Of a stretch of 64,000 bases of DNA, positions 18,768 through 26,202 are shown piece after piece. The stretch comes from JAHDHW01 sp965220465 (GTDB taxonomy: Bacteria; Bacteroidota; Bacteroidia; Chitinophagales; Saprospiraceae). The translations under genes and the position numbers were made by a program. A model generated the notes under the pieces. That model searched no databases, was not told where the DNA came from, and saw only the letters and a list, made by a program, of their open reading frames with translations. Every line of letters starts with the position of its first letter. Positions within the stretch are counted from its first letter, which is position 1. The stretch is taken from NCBI GenBank assembly GCA_965220465.1, contig CBDCPZ010000024.1, positions 620,001-684,000 on the forward strand. Direction: 5' to 3'.

Positions 18768-18849
18768 AGTTGGTTAGGATATTTAAGGTTTAATTTATTA
18801 AAATACTCAGGCTAACCTTTAAAAATGGCAATAACAACTTAAAGGCACT

Positions 18850-20004
18850 TTACTCAGCAAAATTGCCAATGGCAAGAGACCTGGGGTTGGAGATACCTAA
18901 AAAGACAATTTTCGGTGTAGCTTGAGGGTCTTTTAAATCCAGTTGGAAAATGGCACCTTCTATTTGATCAGTCCAATACAGGATTTGATTGGTTTCATCA
19001 ACATCGATTCCTACGATTGGTTCTGTGCTTGCATCTGCAAAGACAATTTCGGAAGTTGGATTAACTGCCGTGGGATCACTTTTGACAATGTCATAAGTGT
19101 CATCTTGATCAACATCTTCAACAAAATAAAGCATACCTTCGGTATTGTTCCAAACTAAGGCATGTTTTGCTCCATCAAAACTTATGAAAGGGGTTAGCCC
19201 CATATTCGGTTTATAAATGACAATGTAATTATCTCCATCGCTTACTGCAAAAACGATGTCTTCGCTTGCATTTAGTGCCAAGTGGTCAACAGAAGGTTGC
19301 CATTCAAAGAGGAATTCTGATTGCCCTCCGCTCGTAGGCATTTTATAGACTTCATCGGTTTGTTGCTGTATTTGCGAATAGGAGTAATAAACCATATCAT
19401 CTTCGCTGTCAACGACCAAATCACGAATGAACTCACCAGGAGGATCTGTAACTAATATTGTTTCTTTAAAAGTGCCGTTAGGGTTAGCCTTAATAATAGA
19501 GCCTGTGTAATACAATTTTTGTTCATCATCATCGTAATCCATTCCGCCGGTTACCTGGATAGTTTCTATTGAATCAATAGGTAAAGCAAAAGGATCGCTT
19601 CCGCTAATCACTGCTGTGCTGATTTCGCCGTTTCCGTTCAAAAAAGAGGCAGATGTTCCGTTTGGCGGATAATTTTTTAAAGTTAGATAAGTCGTTTCGG
19701 ATTCGCTGTAAGAACCGGAACTTGCTGTCAAACTAGCAATATATTGGCCTGGCGAAATAATTTTCACTGCATATTTTTTACCGGTTGCTCTGGTGCCACT
19801 TATGTTCCAATCGTATTTTTCTGCGTCAGGATATGCAGCGCTAAAAGTAACAGAATCAGGAACCATCCCTCCATTTGAAAAAGAAGTATTAAAATCTGCT
19901 GAGAATCCGGCAGGCTTATTTTTATCCTTATTACAATTAGTAATTGTGAAAAGAACAAGGCAAAGGAAGATTAAAATTGAATGATTGCTAAACCTGGTAT
20001 TCAT
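18850..20004 (-). CDS. Lipoprotein with PKD-like domain and YWTD-type beta-propeller
   Basis: This 384-residue protein has a lipoprotein signal (ILIFLCLVLFTITNCNKD), a PKD-like domain (about 35-115; SADFNTSFSNGGMVPDSVTF, then YDWNISGT) and a C-terminal propeller. The propeller repeats have LDL-receptor-like YWTD words (QKLYYTGSIIK, GMLYFVEDVDQ, QILYWTDQIEGAIFQLD). It is a surface or periplasmic binding protein with unknown ligand. It shares its architecture with the gene 82 bp downstream. An ECF sigma gene lies upstream on the same strand after a gap of about 490 bases. Confidence 0.7.
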   Translation of the reverse strand: MNTRFSNHSILIFLCLVLFTITNCNKDKNKPAGFSADFNTSFSNGGMVPDSVTFSAAYPDAEKYDWNISGTRATGKKYAVKIISPGQYIASLTASSGSYSESETTYLTLKNYPPNGTSASFLNGNGEISTAVISGSDPFALPIDSIETIQVTGGMDYDDDEQKLYYTGSIIKANPNGTFKETILVTDPPGEFIRDLVVDSEDDMVYYSYSQIQQQTDEVYKMPTSGGQSEFLFEWQPSVDHLALNASEDIVFAVSDGDNYIVIYKPNMGLTPFISFDGAKHALVWNNTEGMLYFVEDVDQDDTYDIVKSDPTAVNPTSEIVFADASTEPIVGIDVDETNQILYWTDQIEGAIFQLDLKDPQATPKIVFLGISNPRSLAIGNFAE

Positions 20005-20498
20005 GAGAATAAAATTTAGATAATGTCTAAACTAACATTATTGCAACGATATACCAAATTTTTTGAAAAGCTTAACTAGCACTGAATTTCAATGAATATT
20101 GTTTATTTAGTATTCAGTTAAAAAATTAAAAGCAGCCTGCTAATCGAAAATTTACAAGCGTTATTAAGCAACAAACAATGTAGGAAGCTGAAATGATATC
20201 AACCAATTGCGGATTGGGGGATTTGCATTTTGAATAGTTGATAAATACGAAGTGTGGATCAAAATTCACCAATAAAGTGGAATCATGAAAAGCAGGCACC
20301 AGATAATTAGGAACAGAATTGCCACTAAGACATTAGCTATTTTAACTAATTTCTCTTTCATCCTTTTGAAAGTTTGAAAGGAAAAAGGAAGGACTTTGTT
20401 ATCTCATTTGGTAATTCAAGAGCTATACAGGTTTTGTAGGCTCTTTGTCAATGAGATAGTTGAAATTATTATGCCACTTTGTTTTTGGATGGATCCAA
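20005..20498. other. 494-bp intergenic region
   Basis: AT-rich spacer between the ECF sigma gene and the first lipoprotein gene. Apart from a possible 31-codon membrane-peptide ORF at 20266-20361, I see no gene, repeat or convincing promoter. A weak -7-like word (TATCGTTG on the minus strand, 20043-20050) is one base off the Bacteroidota consensus. Confidence 0.5.
20266..20361 (-). CDS. Possible small membrane peptide (31 aa)
   Basis: An ATG at 20361 opens 31 codons ending in TGA. The predicted peptide begins with charged residues (MKEKLVKI) and continues as one hydrophobic helix (ANVLVAILFLIIWCLLFMI). The pattern of a lysine-rich start and a single membrane span is typical of genuine small membrane proteins and unlikely as random translation of AT-rich spacer, but there is no homology support. 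It lies about 140 bases downstream of the ECF sigma gene on the same strand. Confidence 0.3.
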   Translation of the reverse strand: MKEKLVKIANVLVAILFLIIWCLLFMIPLYW

Positions 20499-21038
20499 TT
20501 AACTCTTTTCATTGTTTTCCGGCAAACCGAAATACAATTCATAAGCTTGCTTCAAATGTTTTCTGGCAAAGAAGATCCTGCTTTTCACTGTTCCCATTGG
20601 CAGGTTTAGCTTTTCAGCAATTTCTTCGTATGAAAACCCTTGAATATAAAGGCGGAAAGGAGTGCTAAATCGTTCATCAATTTGATCAATCAGCTGGTTG
20701 ATTTCCTTAACATTCATGTCAGTTTCAGAAACATTTTCAGCTACTTTTTTATCAAAGAAGTAAGAGCTTACGTTTTTGGTGAACAGATTTTTAAAGCGCT
20801 TTTTCTGGCGATAATTATTGATAAAGGTATTTCGCATTATCGTCTTTGTCCAGGCAATAAAATTGGTGCCAGCATTAAATTTTTCTTTATTTTTTAATGC
20901 TAAAAAAACAGTATCCTGATACAAATCTTCTGCTTCAAAATTATTTTTAGTTAAACTAATCGCAAAAGAAAGTAACTGATTGGCGCTTCTTTGCAATTGA
21001 GTTATAAAGTCTACCGGAAGTGAATTTGATGCGTTCAT
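20499..21038 (-). CDS. ECF-type RNA polymerase sigma factor
   Basis: The 179-residue protein has region 2 (LLSFAISLTKNNFEAEDLYQDTVFLAL, about 22-50, and WTKTIMRNTFINNYRQ) and region 4 (RLYIQGFSYEEIAEKLNLPMGTVKSRIFFARKHLKQ, about 130-168, helix-turn-helix). It would direct RNA polymerase to a small set of promoters. No anti-sigma gene adjoins it. The next genes on the same strand are the two propeller lipoproteins and then the CHAT operon, which makes them plausible targets, though a 494-bp gap separates them. The first-choice start (21038) gives the usual length for the family. Confidence 0.9.
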   Translation of the reverse strand: MNASNSLPVDFITQLQRSANQLLSFAISLTKNNFEAEDLYQDTVFLALKNKEKFNAGTNFIAWTKTIMRNTFINNYRQKKRFKNLFTKNVSSYFFDKKVAENVSETDMNVKEINQLIDQIDERFSTPFRLYIQGFSYEEIAEKLNLPMGTVKSRIFFARKHLKQAYELYFGLPENNEKS

Positions 21039-21417
21039 TTATTTTGGTATTTCTTGAGTGTTTAATTTTCTGTTTATACAAATCTACTTATAAGGAAGCG
21101 AAATAATGGTGAATGTGTTGTGGAGCGTGGTAAAAGTTAGATGAAATAGCAGTTATGATAGATGAATTGAATTCCCTTTTGGATATATTTTTTACGTTTT
21201 CATATAGCATCCAAAACAAGTAAACAACTCTGGTTTTTGACTTAGTGGTCAAATGTAAAATATAATATTGTTATTTGTTCAAATATCAAAAAAATATTGC
21301 GAGATTGTTTAAATTATTGAATTAATATTTTATATTGTGAAACTGGTGTAGGTACATTAAATGTCAAAACAGATTTCATCACATAGCTTACTTTTGGTAG
21401 GCGTAAAAACAAAACGT
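21039..21417. other. 379-bp intergenic region between divergent genes
   Basis: Very AT-rich sequence between the ECF sigma gene (minus) and the DoxX-like gene (plus), which must hold both promoters. I see no clear TAnnTTTG box, inverted repeat or RNA gene here. An open frame from 21361 adds 19 residues to the DoxX-like protein, but these do not fit its membrane start. Confidence 0.5.
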
Positions 21418-21777
21418 ATGAATGCAATTATTAACTTAGGGAAGTATCTTTTTGCAGCTCCATTTGCTGTTTTTGGTATAATGCATTTTATGGCAGCTGA
21501 TGCAATGGCAGGCATGGCTCCATTTGGAGGAGCAGTTATGATTTACATTACCGGATTGGCGCATATAGCTGCTGCGGTAAGTATAATTATTGGCAAATAT
21601 GACAAACTCGCCTCTTTCTTGTTGGGCGTTATGTTGTTATTGTTTATCATTCCTCACGCTCAAAATATGGCAAATGACGAGTCCGAAATGTTTAATATTC
21701 TGAAAAATCTGGCCATGGCTGGCGGTGCGTGGATTTATGCAGCATCAGCTGCAAAAGATGACTCTGTGATCGGCTAA
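21418..21777 (+). CDS. DoxX-like small integral membrane protein
   Basis: The 119-residue protein consists of four hydrophobic helices (LFAAPFAVFGIMHF, MIYITGLAHIAAAVSIIIG, LASFLLGVMLLLFIIPHA, LAMAGGAWIYAASAA), the length and pattern of the DoxX family. The ATG at 21418 is preferred over one 57 bases upstream because membrane helix 1 starts shortly after it. DoxX-like proteins are linked to redox or thiol homeostasis in some bacteria, but a role here cannot be deduced. It stands alone between a divergent sigma gene and truA. Confidence 0.7.
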   Translation: MNAIINLGKYLFAAPFAVFGIMHFMAADAMAGMAPFGGAVMIYITGLAHIAAAVSIIIGKYDKLASFLLGVMLLLFIIPHAQNMANDESEMFNILKNLAMAGGAWIYAASAAKDDSVIG

Positions 21778-21857
21778 AGAAATTTTAAATTATAGAGAGA
21801 ATCGTAAGGCACCTGTTGAGTAAATTCGCAGGTGTATTTTTTTTGTTGCAATTTCCT

Positions 21858-21865
21858 TAGTTTTG
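21858..21865 (+). promoter_or_regulatory. Candidate -7 element for truA
   Basis: TAGTTTTG fits the Bacteroidota -7 consensus TAnnTTTG, 22 bases before the truA start codon. The -33 TTG is not clear at the usual distance. Confidence 0.4.
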
Positions 21866-21887
21866 CGCCATAAAATAAATCCTTTTC

Positions 21888-22646
21888 ATGGCGAATAAGC
21901 GATATTTTGCAGAGTTATCTTACCTCGGAACGCGTTTCAGCGGTTGGCAAAAACAGCCTAAAGCAAAATCACTTCAAGAAGGCATAGAAAAAGGTATTTC
22001 CAAGATTTTAAGAACCAATATTGAAGTGGTCGGTTGTGGTAGAACGGACGCCGGAGTACATGCCAAACAGTATTTTTTGCATTTTGATTTTGAAGAAAGT
22101 TTGCCGGAAGGATTTTGCAATCGATTGAATAAGGTTTTGCCTCCTGATATAGCTTTTAAAAAAGTGGTTGAAGTGGAATCTTCTGCTCACGCACGCTTTG
22201 ATGCGACACATCGCGCATACGAATATCATGTAGGTTTTAACAAGAACCCTTTTACAACAAATACTGCATTTCATTTTCCTTTTGCACAAAAATTGAATTA
22301 TAAAAAGCTTCAGGAAGCTGCTGGTTTGTTGCTGAATTATGATGAATTTTTTCCTTTTTGTAAATCAAATTCAGATGTCAAAACGATGAAATGTGATTTG
22401 CAAAGAGCAGCGTGGATCATTGAATCTGAAAATGAGAAACTGGTATTTCACATTGCTTCCAACCGTTTTCTTCGTGGTATGGTCAGATTGATCGTTGGCA
22501 TGTGTTTAAACGTTGGTGTTGGAAAACTTTCAATCGAAAAAGTAAAAGCTGCTTTGGATAGCCAAACGCGGCTTGAAAAAAGCCTGAGCGTTCCTCCGCA
22601 AGGATTGTTTTTGACGGATATTCGGTATCCTTTTGAAATCAATTGA
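21888..22646 (+). CDS. truA: tRNA pseudouridine(38-40) synthase
   Basis: The 252-residue protein starts MANKRYFAELSYLGTRFSGW, matching TruA. The catalytic aspartate is Asp54 in GCGRTDAGVHA. Further family motifs are HARFDATHRAYEYH (about 101-114) and FLRGMVRLIVG near residue 190. It converts uridines 38-40 in the anticodon stem-loop of many tRNAs to pseudouridine in the cytoplasm. Length is normal and no defect is visible. It is a single gene preceded by a possible -7 box. Confidence 0.95.
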   Translation: MANKRYFAELSYLGTRFSGWQKQPKAKSLQEGIEKGISKILRTNIEVVGCGRTDAGVHAKQYFLHFDFEESLPEGFCNRLNKVLPPDIAFKKVVEVESSAHARFDATHRAYEYHVGFNKNPFTTNTAFHFPFAQKLNYKKLQEAAGLLLNYDEFFPFCKSNSDVKTMKCDLQRAAWIIESENEKLVFHIASNRFLRGMVRLIVGMCLNVGVGKLSIEKVKAALDSQTRLEKSLSVPPQGLFLTDIRYPFEIN

Positions 22647-22680
22647 ACAGCAAAATAATTATTTTTGAAATTCCACGTTT

Positions 22681-23382
22681 TTAAATGTTTTCTTTAGAAA
22701 TTTTAGGGCGGTCATATATTTTTATAGCTTCCGTCAGAGCATATAAATCTACCATAATATGGGCAGCTATTGCTAGCCAAAGTGAGCCAGTAAGCAGGTA
22801 ACTGACTGAAAAAACTAATCCTAAAATGAAAGCAGTAGTTGCATTTTTTAGTTTAGTGGCAGCATGGGCCAAGCCGAACATTAAATTTGCGATTAGAACT
22901 GCTAAGGCCAGATGCATAAATTCACTTAATTGCCAGTATAAAAAGCCCCGAAAAATAACTTCTTCAGTTGTTCCGGCCACAAAAGACAATATTACGCCAT
23001 ATTTATATTCCGTTTTTGTTTTGGGTAGAAAAAAGGCTATGTCAACATTTTGAGCTTTCTTTTTTTCAACCTTGTTATCTGGAATATTCATCCTGCGAAC
23101 GAGTACAAAGAAAATTCCTGTAGTCAAAATAAGTGTTGCAACCAAAACCGGACTGTGCAAAAAGGAAAGGCCTATTTTACTAAAACTATCACCCTTATAA
23201 ATTAATGATGAGATGATTAAAAAAGTAAAAAACAACTGTATAACCATTGTTTGGATGTATGCAGACTTTATGCTAATTTCTCCGGATTCTATTTTCTGTC
23301 TTGCATTCTTTCCTGTCAAAAATCCGTAAATCGGATATAAAATGCCTGAAACTATGGCAATGGCCAAGTATAAATATTCCAT
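22681..23382 (-). CDS. CPBP family intramembrane metalloprotease
   Basis: This 233-residue membrane protein has about seven hydrophobic helices and the CAAX/CPBP (Abi) motifs: EEVIFRGFLYWQL (Glu-Glu-x3-Arg, about 141-153), a following FGLAHA with the second-motif His, and AIAAHIMVDLYAL with the third-motif His near 210. Such proteases cut substrates inside the membrane. In bacteria they act in prenyl-protein-like processing, bacteriocin immunity or sigma regulation, and the substrate here is unknown. Before an IS element inserted, this gene began 3 bp after the AraC-type regulator gene, so the two were probably an operon (see the IS5 entry). Confidence 0.85.
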   Translation of the reverse strand: MEYLYLAIAIVSGILYPIYGFLTGKNARQKIESGEISIKSAYIQTMVIQLFFTFLIISSLIYKGDSFSKIGLSFLHSPVLVATLILTTGIFFVLVRRMNIPDNKVEKKKAQNVDIAFFLPKTKTEYKYGVILSFVAGTTEEVIFRGFLYWQLSEFMHLALAVLIANLMFGLAHAATKLKNATTAFILGLVFSVSYLLTGSLWLAIAAHIMVDLYALTEAIKIYDRPKISKENI

Positions 23383-23385
23383 TCC

Positions 23386-23478
23386 TTATTTATCTTTAGT
23401 TTGATCTATTAACAATTCCCACAATTTTTTATCTTCTTTGAGCTTAAATTTATTTTTGACAATTATATTTTTCTTAGA
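23386..23478 (-). pseudogene. Displaced 3' end of the AraC-type regulator gene
   Basis: On the minus strand, the bases left of the IS5 element read in frame with the regulator gene on its right: after TCT (Ser) comes KKNIIVKNKFKLKEDKKLW, continuing to a TAA at 23386-23388, 29 codons in all after the duplicated target triplet. The frame, the 3-bp target repeat and the perfect IS ends agree, so this is very probably the original C-terminus cut off by insertion. The intact protein would have had about 199 residues. Confidence 0.75.
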
Positions 23479-24418
23479 GAAGTTGTTTTAAAATAAGCTT
23501 CTCCAAAAAGATGGGGATATATAAAAATGTTGCAAAAGCATTAAATTGTTAGTTCTCCCACAAACGATTTAAAACCTGTTGCAACATGTATGTAAATTTA
23601 TCTAAAAAGTTCATTACAAAAAATTTATTACCACACTTGAGCCAAACTAATCTTGGCAGAAAAACAAAAATTCCTTTATGGCGAATAATAAAAGCTATAA
23701 TTTATCGGCTCAAAAGTGGTTGCCAATGGCGTGAAATTCCAATCGCTGCTTTTTGCGGCAGGACATTAATCACTTGGAATACAATGTATTATCACTTTAG
23801 AAAGTGGTCAAAAGATGGATCATGGAAACGGATGTGGGCAATATTACTTTCGATTAATAAATCAAAGTTAGATATGTCTTCTGTTCAATTAGATGGTTCA
23901 CATACACCTGCCAAAAGAGGAGGTGAAGCGGTAGGGTATCAGAATCGGAAAAAATCAAAAACAACGAATGCATTGTTTTTAACGGATAAACAAGGAATTC
24001 CTTTAAGCATTTCTGACCCTATTGATGGAAACCATAATGACCTTTTTGACATTGAAATTTTCTTCGCCAAAATGTTATCCGATTTAGAACAATCGCAAAT
24101 AGAAACAAACGGATTGTTTTTAAATGCAGACGCTGGTTTTGATAGTGAAGGATTTCGAGAAATCTGTTTTTCAAACGGAATTATCGCTAATATTGATTTT
24201 AATAAACGAAATTCCAAAAACACTGACAATCAACCTCTTTTGGATGATTTACTTTATAAAGAACGTTTTTCAGTTGAGAGAACAAATGCTTGGATTGATG
24301 CTTTTAAAGCACTCCTGGTCAGATTTGAAACCAAATCTCAAACCTGGTTGAGCTTGCATTATTTAGCATTCTCTCTCATTCTGATTAGAATTTAAACATA
24401 TCATTTTAAAACAACTTC
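23479..24418 (+). mobile_element. IS5-family insertion sequence, 940 bp, complete
   Basis: Perfect 16-bp terminal inverted repeats are present: GAAGTTGTTTTAAAAT at 23479-23494 and its reverse complement at 24403-24418. Each end is flanked by AGA (23476-23478 and 24419-24421), which fits a 3-bp target duplication. One transposase gene fills the interior. The element sits inside the 3' end of the AraC-type regulator gene, in the opposite orientation, and supplies that gene's new last five codons and stop. Confidence 0.88.
23586..24395 (+). CDS. IS5-family DDE transposase
   Basis: The 269-residue protein has the IS4/IS5 N-terminal domain (PLWRIIKAIIYRLKSGCQWREIP, about 30-53; TMYYHFRKWSKDGSWKRMW, about 65-84). 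The DDE catalytic core is visible: first Asp in VQLDGSHTPAKRGG, second Asp in LNADAGFDSEGFR, and Glu in FSVERTNAWIDAFK. The protein starts about 107 bases inside the left end and its stop lies 8 bases before the right inverted repeat. All motifs are intact, so the element may still move. Confidence 0.92.
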   Translation: MYVNLSKKFITKNLLPHLSQTNLGRKTKIPLWRIIKAIIYRLKSGCQWREIPIAAFCGRTLITWNTMYYHFRKWSKDGSWKRMWAILLSINKSKLDMSSVQLDGSHTPAKRGGEAVGYQNRKKSKTTNALFLTDKQGIPLSISDPIDGNHNDLFDIEIFFAKMLSDLEQSQIETNGLFLNADAGFDSEGFREICFSNGIIANIDFNKRNSKNTDNQPLLDDLLYKERFSVERTNAWIDAFKALLVRFETKSQTWLSLHYLAFSLILIRI

Positions 24419-24928
24419 AGAGATTGAATTGTCCTTTTTAAATACCCGGAAAACTTTTGAATCTATTATTTCATCTTTAGGGATATTCTTTTTTTCAATT
24501 AATGCATTAAGCATTTGAATCAACTCATCTTGCTTTTCATTTTTAGATGAAAACACATAAACCAATTCAGAACCTGAAGTTTTTTTGAGCTTATTTACAA
24601 TTGCCTTCATGTCATCAGGTGACAAACTGAAATATTTTTTATACACTCTGGAAAACGTTTCATAGTCTTTATATCCAAGATGTTGACTTAACTGTTGAAC
24701 CGTAACCTGACTTTCTGTAATCTGTTGATAGGCTTTATTCATTCGCATTTCTTCAATAAATTTAAATGGAGTTCTTTGCGTTTCCTTTTTGAAACTCCTG
24801 TGGAAATGAGAAACCGACATGCACGCTATCCTGGACAAAGCTGCTAAATCAATTTGTTTTGCCAAATTATCTTCAATGAAATCTAATGCCTTTTTAATTC
24901 TTTGGTCCATTAATACAAAATTAGGCAT
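24401..24928 (-). CDS. AraC-family transcriptional regulator, C-terminus replaced by an IS end
   Basis: The present gene has 175 codons. The AraC/XylS DNA-binding domain fills residues about 7-115, with two helix-turn-helix units (IDLAALSRIACMSVSHFHRSFKKE, then VTVQQLSQHLGYKDYETFSRVYKKYF). Residues 171-175 (EVVLK) and the stop codon come from the IS5 inverted repeat at 24403-24418. The original last 29 codons are at 23386-23475. The DNA-binding part is whole, so the shortened protein may still bind DNA. It lacks a large sensor domain. It formerly lay directly upstream of the CPBP protease gene, a likely target or partner (inference). Confidence 0.85.
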   Translation of the reverse strand: MPNFVLMDQRIKKALDFIEDNLAKQIDLAALSRIACMSVSHFHRSFKKETQRTPFKFIEEMRMNKAYQQITESQVTVQQLSQHLGYKDYETFSRVYKKYFSLSPDDMKAIVNKLKKTSGSELVYVFSSKNEKQDELIQMLNALIEKKNIPKDEIIDSKVFRVFKKDNSISEVVLK

Positions 24929-25070
24929 TAGGTTAATGTAGTTGTATGATGAATCTTATCATTTTACAGAATCATTAATTGAATATCAACTAATCGTCTG
25001 TTATTACCTGACATTGTAAAAGGAAAGCACATAAATAGAAAGGGATAATTTATATCGTAAAAAGTTCATT

Positions 25071-25955
25071 TTAAAAAACTTTCCACCACTTTTTTTCTTT
25101 CCGGTTGAGTTGTTGAAAGTTTTTCTGCACAGCGCCAAAATTTTCAGGATAATTATCGTCAGTATTAAAATCCAGGATTTGCGGGCGACCTGCATTGTTT
25201 CGAATAAAAAAATCAAACAATAAATCGCGGGCACCGAGGGTTTTTCCTTGCTCCGTTTGAGGAGCTAATAAAGTGAGGGCTTTTCCATGAGAATAGATGA
25301 AAAAAGCAGCGGTCAACAATTTATTATTTTCATCAACTATGCCTGAGGCAAAGCCCCAGCCTCGATGCAATGCATTGTACATGATGCGATGATAAGCGTG
25401 GAAGGCAGCTTCTAAATCTTTAGATTGTACTGCATTGTCTTTGAAAAGATCAGCGATTTTCTCCGGTTTTATACTCGAGATTGGTTTTAGCTTATTTTGC
25501 TTTGCTTTTTTCAGTGAAGCTGTCAGCACTTCCGAATAATTGTTGTGAATGGTATCGTAAGGGCTTTGAAGAAAAAGATGCTGATTGTTTTTTTGTGTGA
25601 CTTTAAAATTATTGTTTCCTTGGATTTGGATTCCTTGTTTAAATTGAATGTCAACGTTTTTATACGCTTCGGGTATTGCTTCAACAAAAGCAGAAATCCG
25701 TTTTTGTGAAAGCAGGTGAATTGAATAAATTCCGGATTCTCTGATTAACGATTGGTAATAAAATGAACTGCCGGATGTCGTTTGGAAAAGTGGAAGAACA
25801 GATTCGTAATCTCCTTCAATCAACGCATCCCAATCTTTCGAAACACTGTCGAGATACCATTTGTAGCCAAAAATATTTCCATTCAGCGCGAAATGGACAC
25901 AACTGTTCCATTTTATTTTGTCGATATCCTCTTTTTTGACAAGTTGTAAATCCAT
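25071..25955 (-). CDS. GNAT/FemAB-like acyltransferase-related protein of unknown function
   Basis: This protein of about 294 residues starts at the ATG at 25955 (MDLQLVKKEDIDKIKWNSCV); an ATG 30 bases upstream is in frame but adds unlikely residues. The arrangement (IFGYKWYLDSVSKDWDALIEGDYESVLPL near the start, and a C-terminal half with ASGIVDENNKLLTAAFFIYSHGKALTLLAPQT, then ARDLLFDFFIRN and ILDFNTDDN) resembles double-GNAT FemAB/peptidyl-aminoacyl transferases. Related genes are common in Bacteroidota. The substrate is unknown. No partner gene is adjacent. Confidence 0.55.
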   Translation of the reverse strand: MDLQLVKKEDIDKIKWNSCVHFALNGNIFGYKWYLDSVSKDWDALIEGDYESVLPLFQTTSGSSFYYQSLIRESGIYSIHLLSQKRISAFVEAIPEAYKNVDIQFKQGIQIQGNNNFKVTQKNNQHLFLQSPYDTIHNNYSEVLTASLKKAKQNKLKPISSIKPEKIADLFKDNAVQSKDLEAAFHAYHRIMYNALHRGWGFASGIVDENNKLLTAAFFIYSHGKALTLLAPQTEQGKTLGARDLLFDFFIRNNAGRPQILDFNTDDNYPENFGAVQKNFQQLNRKEKKWWKVF

Positions 25956-26019
25956 TTTTAATTTTTCTAAGGCTTTAAAATTCAATGTCTTTAAAGCAAT
26001 ACTTCGGTATTTTTTTTCT

Positions 26020-26085
26020 CACGCAAAGTCGCGAAGTCGCGAAGCTCTGATTTTAACCATTTTGCGTTCTTTGCGACTTTGCGTG
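26020..26085. repeat. Inverted repeat of the CACGCAAAGTCGC type
   Basis: CACGCAAAGTCGC (26020-26032) and GCGACTTTGCGTG (26073-26085) form a perfect 13-bp stem, with imperfect pairing continuing inwards (GCGAAG words). I recall similar CGCAAAG-rich palindromes between genes in many Bacteroidota genomes. Here it lies between the GNAT-like gene and the TonB receptor gene. Confidence 0.65.
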
Positions 26086-26202
26086 CAATATTTTGTAGAT
26101 CATTGATTTTCAATAATTTGAAAAAAGTTACCGAACTGTTGTTTAAGTCTAAGTGGTGAAAAAGTGATCGTTTTTATAAAACAGATAATGTTTATTTAAG
26201 TT

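Noticed and set aside
20396..20668. 90-codon plus-strand frame at the 3' end of the ECF sigma gene
   Set aside because: Mostly antisense to the sigma-factor coding region and without any protein family features.
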